Source: Desulfurellaceae bacterium
GTDB taxonomy: Bacteria > Campylobacterota_A > Desulfurellia > JAGGSF01
DNA: 5,830 nucleotides
Assembly: GCA_023128455.1 (NCBI GenBank)
Contig: JAGMDW010000210.1
Coordinates: 1-5,830 of the forward strand
Reading direction: 5' to 3'
Both the position numbers and the translations under genes were made by a program. Shown piece by piece: positions 1 to 5,830 of the stretch. The notes below the pieces were generated by a model. That model ran no database searches. It had not been told where the DNA came from and was given only the letters and a program-made list of their open reading frames with translations. Numbering within the stretch: position 1 is the stretch's first letter; each line of letters begins with the position of its first letter.

Positions 1-765
1 ACATTGGTGAATAATAAGATATGCGAGATGATAAAAGAAAGCGGTATTCAGGTAGTTTCTCTATCCATTGATGGTTCATGCGGTGAGGTACACGATGATT
101 TCAGACAACAAAAAGGATCATTTGATGGTGTGATGAGGGCAGTAAGCAAACTCCACGAATATAATATTCCGTTCCTCATAAATTCTTCTTTTACAAAGAG
201 GAATATACACGATGTAGAAAATGTGTATAGGTTGTGTAGAGAACTAAAACCTGTTGCCTGGTATATGTTTACCGTTGTTCCTACGGGCAGAGCAAAGGAT
301 ATCTTTGAAGAGCTGCTGGATGGAAAACAGATAGAACAGGTCTTAAGATGGCATCTGGAGACAGAATTGAAAGAAAAGGAAATGATTATGAGACCTACCT
401 GTGCTCCATACTACTACCGTCTTATAGAGGAGGAAAAGTTTTTAAATAGAAAAACATTGAAATTTTCACCGGGCGGATTCAAGGGATGTGTGGCAGGCCA
501 ATTTATCGCTTTTGTAGATGAAGAGGAAAATGTAAAACCCTGTAGTTATTTTTTGAGAGATGCAGGGAATCTAAAACAGCAGTCTTTTTCAGATATATGG
601 GAGAAAAGCGAGATATTTAGAAATCTGCGTAACTACAAAGAATATAAGGGAAAGTGCGGAAGATGCAAATATCTCAGTGTTTGTGGAGGATGCAAAGTAA
701 AGGCAGATGCAATGTATGGAGACTATATGCAAGAGGATACTTCCTGTACCTACGAGCCGATTTAA
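1..765 (+). CDS. Radical SAM/SPASM protein of the NirJ/AhbC/AhbD type, 3' part only
   Basis: The reading frame is open from the first base, so the true start and the N-terminal CxxxCxxC cluster motif lie upstream; the TTG at 4 and GTG at 7 are not real starts. What remains is the second half of the radical SAM barrel (a VSLSIDG strand near residues 18-24, numbering from base 4) and a complete SPASM-type tail. The tail has PTCAP (Cys133), GCVAG (Cys162), KPCSYF (Cys180), CGRC (218, 221), VCGGC (227, 230) and a last Cys248 in CTYEP. The VPTGRAK segment (92-98) and GDY...C.YEP ending strongly resemble the alternative heme and heme d1 enzymes NirJ, AhbC and AhbD, which use SAM radicals to alter siroheme-derived side chains. 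Related SPASM peptide maturases share parts of this pattern, so the substrate is not settled. The family is secure; the subfamily is moderately likely. It converges on the yjbQ-like gene, and the two stop codons overlap. Confidence 0.85.
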   Translation, partial: TLVNNKICEMIKESGIQVVSLSIDGSCGEVHDDFRQQKGSFDGVMRAVSKLHEYNIPFLINSSFTKRNIHDVENVYRLCRELKPVAWYMFTVVPTGRAKDIFEELLDGKQIEQVLRWHLETELKEKEMIMRPTCAPYYYRLIEEEKFLNRKTLKFSPGGFKGCVAGQFIAFVDEEENVKPCSYFLRDAGNLKQQSFSDIWEKSEIFRNLRNYKEYKGKCGRCKYLSVCGGCKVKADAMYGDYMQEDTSCTYEPI

Positions 766-1169
766 TGTTTTGATGTTTCAACGATTTTGATATAGACTTC
801 CCTTTGCCTTGGCCCATCAAATTCGGCGAAGAATATCGCTTGCCATCTTCCCAAAAGCATTGTTCCGTTTTCTATAAATATTGTTTTTTCACATCCTACA
901 ATAGAACTTTGAATATGAGCATCGGCATTGCCTTCCAGATGTTTGTAATCCTTATTACGAGGGATAAGATAGGAAAGTGTATTTAATATGTCATCTCTTA
1001 CCGAAGGGTCTGCACCTTCGTTGATGATCAAGGCAGCGGTGGTATGCGGAACATATAGAATGACAATACCTTCTCTTATTTTAGTTTTTTCAACTATTTT
1101 CTCAACATGAGGTGTAATATCTATGAGTTCTCTTGATTTATGGGTGATTACATCTATTTTTTCTACCAT
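762..1169 (-). CDS. yjbQ: YjbQ/UPF0047 family protein
   Basis: This 135-residue protein has the usual length of the family. It shows the family signatures in order: LIDIT (15-19), PHTTAALIINEG (41-52), an acidic DPSVRDDI segment (54-61), the histidine-rich HLEGNADAH (77-85), GRWQ (107-110) and AEFDGPRQRE (115-124). The conserved histidines and acids form a presumed metal or phosphate site. The protein is small, cytosolic and without membrane segments. The family is sometimes labelled a secondary thiamine-phosphate synthase because the E. coli member has weak activity of that kind; the true role is uncertain, and nothing nearby supports thiamine synthesis. The ATG overlaps the end of the GH57 gene by 7 nt (shared ATGGTAG). 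A GGGGA sequence sits almost against the start codon, closer than ideal, so translation probably depends on coupling to the GH57 gene. It looks like the last gene of the minus-strand operon. Confidence 0.92.
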   Translation of the reverse strand: MVEKIDVITHKSRELIDITPHVEKIVEKTKIREGIVILYVPHTTAALIINEGADPSVRDDILNTLSYLIPRNKDYKHLEGNADAHIQSSIVGCEKTIFIENGTMLLGRWQAIFFAEFDGPRQREVYIKIVETSKH

Positions 1170-3151
1170 TTCCCCGTTATAATAATGTTTTTTTCTTTAA
1201 ATGGCAATTTCCATCCGATCATGAATGTTGTTTCTTGATACAGCCTTTCAAATCCTTCTTCAGATAATGATACGGTGTAGATGGGTGCGATGATAAATCT
1301 ATCTGCTTGAATTTCAAAATTCAGTTCTATCTTTTGCCATTCATCAAATAGGGTAAAATATTCTACATGAGAAAATTTACCCCTGTAGTTCATCGGATAT
1401 TTCTTTTCATCTACTGTGAAATATCTATCCTCTGCTTTGTCGGTAAGCAAGGTAAGGTTGAGTTCGACAAACAAAAAAGGCATATCCTCTGTTTCATCCA
1501 TTTTATAATGAACGGTGATTTTTTTATCGGAAAGGGCATAGGTTTTCTCTATTTTGTGCAATGGTGATAGGAATGTCAGAGATGAATTTTCTCTTTTAAT
1601 CAAAGAACATGGGTTATATGTGGTCTGGGAGCAAAAGTTGTCTCTGTAGACTTCTTCTTCGTTTATATCGTTCGATAGGTGTTCGATAAATGAATATCTA
1701 TGCCGACGGTCGTAGATAAGGTATTCTTTCAACCCTTCTTCTTTAGCCGCTATCCGTTCGTGTATGCTTTTATGATCTCCATTTTTTCCGGTGTAATATA
1801 TTTTTTTATGATATGCCTCTTTATATCTCTTTAATGTATTTTGAATATTAAATGCCTTATCTCTTATATCCCATTCGTATAATGCTGCTCCATAGCGGGG
1901 CTTTATGTATAGATTATAGTGTTCATTTCCCATAATTGCTTCTTCGTATCCGTCTTTGTCTATGTCCCTGATGATTGTTTCCTGTTTTTGGTTCAAAAGA
2001 TTTTCTCCCTGAATGATGTTTCTGTATATGGCATCTCTCAAATGCGGCAGATATAATCCTCCGAATACGCCATGCCAATAAGCATCGTTACATTGAGCAC
2101 GCAGAATATAATCCAGAGCATTTTCTTTTGGATGGCTCTTATATTTTTCTACTGCATACAAACATCTTTTGTCCATATTGTTTGATTCTTCATACTTGGA
2201 GAAAAAATTCCTCCACATTCCACCTGCGATGAGTGGTTTGCACTCTTCATACATATTTATTTTCTTCAATGCTTCTATTAGCCTGCTATATATTTCTCGT
2301 CCTTTTGTAAGAATCACCCATTCATCCATCTCTCGATAAGAACAAGCAGGAAGGTATATAAGTTTTTGCGGTTTTTCTCTCTTTATTATTTCATTAGGCA
2401 AAAGCATTTTTATCCAGGAGCAGCTTTCTATCTCTTGCCAGAATCTTTCCAGCCATTTCTCTTCGTATACCCATTTGTGTGTTCCCGGCCATATCCCGAA
2501 TTTTTCTCCATCATCTGCAAATACCAACAAAGAATCCTTTGTAAAGGAACTTAAATGAGAGGATGTTTCATGAGGCAATTTAAATGGTATGGAGTATCTC
2601 AAGTTTTCATTTCCTGCAAATATAAATAGGGAATTCCCTTCATGTTCTGTGATGAAATAGCCTCTGGCAATATCTTTTTCTTCCAAACCACTTCTCCTTA
2701 GGTGTATATCATCTACAATGGTGTATTTTATGCCTTCTTTGGCGATAGCCGAAACTATATGGGGCTCCCATGCTCTTTCAGCAATCCACATTCCCTCCGG
2801 TTTTACATGGAATACATTGTTTATAAGATTATTCATTTTTTGAATCTGTTTTCTTTGAGAAAATTCATCTATGGAAGAGAAAACAGCTTCATAGATTGTT
2901 CCTCCCAATATCTCTACCTGCTTTATGCGTATAAGTTCGTTGATTTTCTCTATAAATTGCGGTTTTTTCTCACATATCCACCGAAGGAGGTAGCCCGAGA
3001 AGTGCAAACCTATTCTTATGGATGGATGATTATACAGGCTTTCTATAAATGGTCGGTATGCTTTTTCAAAGGCTTCATTCAGTGTAGATTCAAAGTTTCC
3101 CACTGGCTGATGATTGTGCACGATGAAGACAAAATCTATGTACTTATCCAT
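1163..3151 (-). CDS. Glycoside hydrolase family 57 4-alpha-glucanotransferase / alpha-amylase
   Basis: This 662-residue protein matches the length and layout of the Thermococcus 4-alpha-glucanotransferase type of GH57, which cleaves alpha-1,4-glucans and transfers the released chain. The five GH57 regions are visible: HNHQPVGNF (12-20), VEILGG (79-84), MWIAERAWEP (121-130), ADDGEKFGIWPGT (212-224) and AQCNDAYWHGVFGG (352-365). By family analogy Glu125 is the nucleophile and Asp214 the acid/base, and both are present. A central helical part (about 300-380) is followed by a C-terminal beta-rich domain of the DUF1926 kind (about 390-660, with DIDKDGYEEA, PRYGAALYEWD and a YHKKI segment). There is no signal peptide, so it should act in the cytosol on glycogen or maltodextrins. 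The ATG gives the normal family N-terminus. It overlaps the holA-like gene by 16 nt and has AAAGGGG 11 nt upstream. Amylase versus transferase activity cannot be told from sequence alone. Confidence 0.95.
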   Translation of the reverse strand: MDKYIDFVFIVHNHQPVGNFESTLNEAFEKAYRPFIESLYNHPSIRIGLHFSGYLLRWICEKKPQFIEKINELIRIKQVEILGGTIYEAVFSSIDEFSQRKQIQKMNNLINNVFHVKPEGMWIAERAWEPHIVSAIAKEGIKYTIVDDIHLRRSGLEEKDIARGYFITEHEGNSLFIFAGNENLRYSIPFKLPHETSSHLSSFTKDSLLVFADDGEKFGIWPGTHKWVYEEKWLERFWQEIESCSWIKMLLPNEIIKREKPQKLIYLPACSYREMDEWVILTKGREIYSRLIEALKKINMYEECKPLIAGGMWRNFFSKYEESNNMDKRCLYAVEKYKSHPKENALDYILRAQCNDAYWHGVFGGLYLPHLRDAIYRNIIQGENLLNQKQETIIRDIDKDGYEEAIMGNEHYNLYIKPRYGAALYEWDIRDKAFNIQNTLKRYKEAYHKKIYYTGKNGDHKSIHERIAAKEEGLKEYLIYDRRHRYSFIEHLSNDINEEEVYRDNFCSQTTYNPCSLIKRENSSLTFLSPLHKIEKTYALSDKKITVHYKMDETEDMPFLFVELNLTLLTDKAEDRYFTVDEKKYPMNYRGKFSHVEYFTLFDEWQKIELNFEIQADRFIIAPIYTVSLSEEGFERLYQETTFMIGWKLPFKEKNIIITGKW

Positions 3152-4053
3152 TTTATGAGCATCCCCTTTAAAATTGAGTAAGCTCCTTTTTCTCCTGTTT
3201 TTTTCAAAAACAGGTCAAAATTATAAAAAATTAAGACAAGTTTTGTTAGTTCATCCAAACTTATCTTATCAGCTTTTCTTTTATATTTCAAAATTTTCCA
3301 TCCGTCTTTCATATGTTTAATTTCTTCTATGCTTGTTGTCTTGCATATTACTATACGGGAAAAAATTGTAGCGGCAGTAGCAACCAATATGGAAGGATGT
3401 ATGTTAAGGAAAGAGAGGTTGTCTATTTCGTTTAATGTTTGGGGTAAATCTTTGTCTAAGATGGCTTGAATTACATTTAAAGCAGTGGTCTGCGGGGCAA
3501 ATGATAGAAATGTATCTACAGTGTTGCGGACAATGTCTTTTTCTTCACCCATATATAGTATTAATTTTTCTAAGAATTTTTCTAAAAAAGCAGGATCTGG
3601 TAAGTTATCCACAATATACTGCGGCAACTGAGCATCGAAGCTCTTTTTATATTTGGAGAACACATAACTGACATATTTTATCAATTCATCATTTCCAATT
3701 TTCTCCATAGGTACAGTATATTTTTTATCAAATGTAGGGAGGCACTTTTCCGTATCTATTAAAATGAGGTTTTTGGAATGAACAGGGAGAAGTTTTTTTA
3801 TGGGAAAATTCATAATGATGTGGAAGATCTGATGGTGAGAAAATAAAGAGCTGGAGGAGAGGTCATTCTTTATATTTTCCCATTCTTCTTCATTTTGCAG
3901 CTCCATCTTTTCACATTTTTCGTCTTTTCCTAAAAATGCTTCTTCTAATCTCTTGATGTATATTTTTTTCAGCCAATCTATTGAGCCACAGAATATGTAG
4001 AAATTGTCTATATTCCCATCATGAATGTTTTTCTTTAGTTCTTCTCTTTTCAT
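3136..4053 (-). CDS. holA: DNA polymerase III delta subunit-like protein (clamp loader), divergent
   Basis: The protein has 305 residues from the ATG at 4053, or 307 from the ATG at 4059. It fits the HolA pattern from end to end, though no single motif is diagnostic. The N-terminus (KREELKKNIHDGNIDNFYIF, then CGSIDWLKK) aligns with the usual HolA opening, in which a short helix is followed by a YLLYGEE-like strand with no working P-loop. LSSSSLFSHHQIFHI (67-81, numbered from 4059) resembles the segment before the clamp-contacting region. The helical middle (about 155-225) and the C-terminal collar helices ending FDLFLKKTG (281-289) match domains II and III. The first domain looks contracted, so the protein is shorter than the common 330-340 residues. 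The delta subunit opens the beta clamp and belongs to the cytosolic clamp loader. The ATG at 4053 gives the best family alignment; an in-frame stop just upstream (4065-4063) excludes starts earlier than 4059. No good ribosome binding site is seen, so coupling to pyrG is likely. Confidence 0.75.
   Translation of the reverse strand: MKREELKKNIHDGNIDNFYIFCGSIDWLKKIYIKRLEEAFLGKDEKCEKMELQNEEEWENIKNDLSSSSLFSHHQIFHIIMNFPIKKLLPVHSKNLILIDTEKCLPTFDKKYTVPMEKIGNDELIKYVSYVFSKYKKSFDAQLPQYIVDNLPDPAFLEKFLEKLILYMGEEKDIVRNTVDTFLSFAPQTTALNVIQAILDKDLPQTLNEIDNLSFLNIHPSILVATAATIFSRIVICKTTSIEEIKHMKDGWKILKYKRKADKISLDELTKLVLIFYNFDLFLKKTGEKGAYSILKGMLIKWIST
3163..3169 (-). promoter_or_regulatory. Shine-Dalgarno site of the GH57 gene
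   Basis: AAAGGGG on the minus strand lies 11 nt before the GH57 ATG (3151-3149), inside the last codons of the holA-like gene. It is the clearest ribosome binding site in the cluster, and it supports this ATG as the start and therefore the 16-nt overlap. Confidence 0.6.
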
Positions 4054-5671
4054 ATGCATTTTTTACAAACTCTAAGATAAGAGGATGGGGAGAAAGGGGT
4101 CGAGATTTAAATTCAGGGTGAAATTGAGTGCCCACAAAGAAAGGATGATTTTTGATTTCGGCAATCTCTACAAACTCGCCATCAGGAGATTCGCCAGAAA
4201 TGATTAATCCTTTTTCTTCCAGCACTTTGCGATAATCATTATTAAATTCATAGCGGTGTCTATGTCTTTCATAAATTAGTTCTTTGTTGTAAGCTTGATA
4301 AGCTTTTGTTCCTTTCTTTATCTGGCAGGGATATGCACCCAGGCGCATAGTTCCTCCTTTTTCACTTTTCTCATCTCTTTCAATAATTTTCTCATCCTTT
4401 ATCCATTTTTTGGCTAAATGAATGATTTTGCATGATGCTTCAGGATGAAATTCTTCCGAATCCGCATTGTTCAGGCGAGCGACATCTCTGGCGAATTCAA
4501 TAACTGCACCTTGCATACCCAGGCATATACCTAAAAAAGGAACTTTACTTTCACGAGCGTATTTAATGGCTTTGATTTTTCCTTCTATCCCTCTTTCGCC
4601 GAAGCCCCCCGGAACAAGCATCCCATCCATGTTTGATAAAATATTCTTTGTGCTGGATGAATCGATTTGCTCCGCATCAACCCAATTCAGATTTACATGA
4701 ACATTGAGTTTTGCTCCTGCGTGAACGAATGCTTCTATTAGACTTTTATATGATTCTTTTAGTTTGGTGTATTTTCCTACAAAAGCTATGTTTACTGTGT
4801 CTTTAGGATGTTTTATGCGATACACCATTTTTTCCCACTCATTAATGGAAAGAGAATTGCATTTCAAATTTAATTTTTTTATGACGAGGCTTTCTAATTC
4901 CTCCTGGTGGAATTTTAGTGGTATTTCATATACATTTTTTACATCTATGGCGGTAATTACTGCTTCTTTTTCTACATTACAGAATAAGGAAATCTTCCCC
5001 TTCATCTCGTTTGTTAGTGGCTTTTCTGCTCTGCATAAGATGATGTCGGGTTGAATACCTAAGGATTGCAATTCCTTCACGCTGTGTTGAGTGGGCTTTG
5101 TCTTTAGTTCACCGGATACCCTGATATAAGGGATGAGCGTAAGTATAACATACAATGTGTTCTCCCTTCCCACATCAAACCGCATTTGTCTGATTGCCTC
5201 TATAAATGGTTGTCCTTCAATGTCTCCAATTGTGCCGCCGATTTCTACTATTATCAGGTCTTTTCCTTCTGCTACATCAAAAATTCTTCTTTTTATTTCA
5301 TCTGTGATGTGCGGCACTACCTGGACGGTTTTTCCCAGGTAATCCCCTCTTCTTTCTTTCATGATTACGGTTTGATATATCTGTCCCGAGGTAAAGTTGT
5401 TTTTTTGAGTGAGGGTAAGGTTTGTGTATCGTTCATAGTGTCCTAAATCCAGGTCTGTTTCTGCACCATCATCCAAAACATAAACTTCACCATGCTGATA
5501 CGGATTCATTGTTCCAGGATCTACATTTATGTAGGGGTCAATCTTTAGCATAGTGAGGTTTATCCCTCTAGACTGAAGAAGATAAGCGGTGGATGCTGAG
5601 GCAATACCTTTACCTAAGGATGATACAACACCGCCCATAACAAACATAAACTTTGTTTTGCTATTTTTCAT
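4019..5671 (-). CDS. pyrG: CTP synthase (glutamine-hydrolysing)
   Basis: It makes CTP from UTP, ATP and glutamine (EC 6.3.4.2), the last step of de novo pyrimidine nucleotide synthesis, in the cytosol. At 550 residues it is full length. The synthase domain starts with the GGVVSSLGKGIASAS nucleotide loop (13-27), followed by KIDPYINVDPGTMNPYQHGEV (43-63), VEIGGTIGDIEGQPF (142-156) and the UTP-binding GELKTKPTQHS (187-197). The class I glutamine amidotransferase domain begins near 293. It has the PGGFGERG loop (354-361), nucleophile Cys383 in GICLGMQ, and the His518/Glu520 pair in FHPEF. All catalytic residues are intact. The ATG at 5671 gives the standard N-terminus, and AAGAGAT lies 7 nt upstream as a modest ribosome binding site. 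It is the first gene of the minus-strand cluster, and its 3' end overlaps the holA-like gene by 35 or 41 nt. No attenuator hairpin is visible in the leader. Confidence 0.99.
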   Translation of the reverse strand: MKNSKTKFMFVMGGVVSSLGKGIASASTAYLLQSRGINLTMLKIDPYINVDPGTMNPYQHGEVYVLDDGAETDLDLGHYERYTNLTLTQKNNFTSGQIYQTVIMKERRGDYLGKTVQVVPHITDEIKRRIFDVAEGKDLIIVEIGGTIGDIEGQPFIEAIRQMRFDVGRENTLYVILTLIPYIRVSGELKTKPTQHSVKELQSLGIQPDIILCRAEKPLTNEMKGKISLFCNVEKEAVITAIDVKNVYEIPLKFHQEELESLVIKKLNLKCNSLSINEWEKMVYRIKHPKDTVNIAFVGKYTKLKESYKSLIEAFVHAGAKLNVHVNLNWVDAEQIDSSSTKNILSNMDGMLVPGGFGERGIEGKIKAIKYARESKVPFLGICLGMQGAVIEFARDVARLNNADSEEFHPEASCKIIHLAKKWIKDEKIIERDEKSEKGGTMRLGAYPCQIKKGTKAYQAYNKELIYERHRHRYEFNNDYRKVLEEKGLIISGESPDGEFVEIAEIKNHPFFVGTQFHPEFKSRPLSPHPLILEFVKNAYEKRRTKEKHS

Positions 5672-5678
5672 GCAGAAG

Positions 5679-5685
5679 ATCTCTT
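5679..5685 (-). promoter_or_regulatory. Probable ribosome binding site of pyrG
   Basis: AAGAGAT on the minus strand ends 7 nt before the pyrG ATG. It is only a partial match to the consensus, but the spacing is good and no better candidate lies nearby. Confidence 0.4.
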
Positions 5686-5731
5686 AAATATTCTTATTTT
5701 CCCTTTTAATGTTTTCATAATCCACATAGTC

Positions 5732-5760
5732 AATATAGCTGTTTTTCTTTTGTTATGCAA
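5732..5760 (-). promoter_or_regulatory. Candidate sigma-70-type promoter for the pyrG cluster
   Basis: On the minus strand, TTGCAT (5760-5755) and TATATT (5737-5732) are separated by exactly 17 nt. The -10 box matches the consensus at five of six positions and the -35 box at three. Transcription would start near 5725 and give a leader of roughly 50 nt. This is the only gap upstream of the four minus-strand genes, so a promoter is expected here. In AT-rich DNA such matches arise by chance, hence the moderate confidence. Confidence 0.4.
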
Positions 5761-5782
5761 ATATGGTAAATTGGTGTGTAAT

Positions 5783-5830
5783 ATGAATAATAGAGATTTT
5801 TTAGCCACTGGATTACTCAGGATTTCACCC
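5783..5830 (+). CDS. Possible start of a divergent gene, cut by the window end
   Basis: An ATG at 5783 opens a frame of 16 codons (MNNRDFLATGLLRISP) that is still open at the last base. In-frame TTG (5771) and GTG (5774) codons are alternative starts. The upstream GGTG-containing sequence is only a weak ribosome binding site. I do not recognise the product, and 16 codons are too few to judge coding character. The case rests on position: a start about 110 nt from pyrG and facing away from it would make 5672-5782 a shared divergent control region. A chance open frame is equally possible. Confidence 0.3.
   Translation, partial: MNNRDFLATGLLRISP

Noticed and set aside
4..9. TTG or GTG as the start of the radical SAM gene
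   Set aside because: The frame is open to the window edge, and a real family member needs about 100 more residues with the CxxxCxxC cluster motif upstream.
762..1169. A thiamine pathway locus, from the secondary thiamine-phosphate synthase label often given to YjbQ
   Set aside because: No thiamine genes and no TPP riboswitch are present, and the gene is translated from inside another operon.
2702..3181. A 159-codon open frame on the plus strand
   Set aside because: It lies wholly antisense to the well-supported GH57 and holA-like genes, has a low-complexity aromatic composition and resembles no family; it is a shadow frame.
3194..3214. The inverted repeat as an intrinsic terminator
   Set aside because: No T tract follows it on the minus strand, it sits inside a coding region, and the stem is mostly A-T pairs.
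5705..5733. Second promoter candidate on the minus strand with TTGACT as the -35 box
   Set aside because: The -35 box is good, but no acceptable -10 box stands 16-18 nt away (ATTAAA or CATTAA at best).
1..5830. CRISPR arrays, insertion sequences, tRNA or rRNA genes, toxin-antitoxin or phage modules
   Set aside because: No direct repeat series, transposase, cloverleaf or related protein motif was seen on either strand; coding sequence fills nearly all of the window.

Overview
The window is AT-rich bacterial DNA with five recognisable genes and almost no non-coding sequence. A DNA polymerase III delta-like subunit points to Bacteria. The GH57 glucan enzyme and the NirJ/AhbC/AhbD-type radical SAM protein are most at home in anaerobes, often thermophilic or deep-branching ones. 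That is inference from gene content, and the lineage cannot be named from this sequence.

Layout. Positions 1-765 (+) hold the 3' part of a radical SAM/SPASM gene whose start lies before the window. It ends against a minus-strand cluster, with the two stop codons sharing the bases TTAA (762-765). The cluster reads leftward from about 5671: pyrG (CTP synthase, 5671-4019), a divergent holA-like gene (DNA polymerase III delta, about 4053-3136), a GH57 4-alpha-glucanotransferase/alpha-amylase (3151-1163) and a YjbQ/UPF0047 protein (1169-762). Each gene overlaps the next: 35 or 41 nt, then 16 nt, then 7 nt. One transcript with translational coupling is therefore likely. Positions 5672-5782 are the only real intergenic gap. 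They carry a plausible pyrG promoter and ribosome binding site, and may also carry control signals for a divergent plus-strand gene that could begin near 5783 and leave the window.

Function. The cluster mixes housekeeping roles: CTP supply, clamp loading for replication, and storage-glucan or maltodextrin remodelling, plus a small conserved protein of uncertain role. No shared pathway is evident, and the grouping looks like a compact-genome operon rather than a dedicated system. The radical SAM gene is on the other strand and is probably concerned with modified tetrapyrrole (heme or heme d1) synthesis or a related SPASM maturation reaction. I found no RNA genes, mobile elements, CRISPR arrays or defence modules, and no convincing undescribed system.
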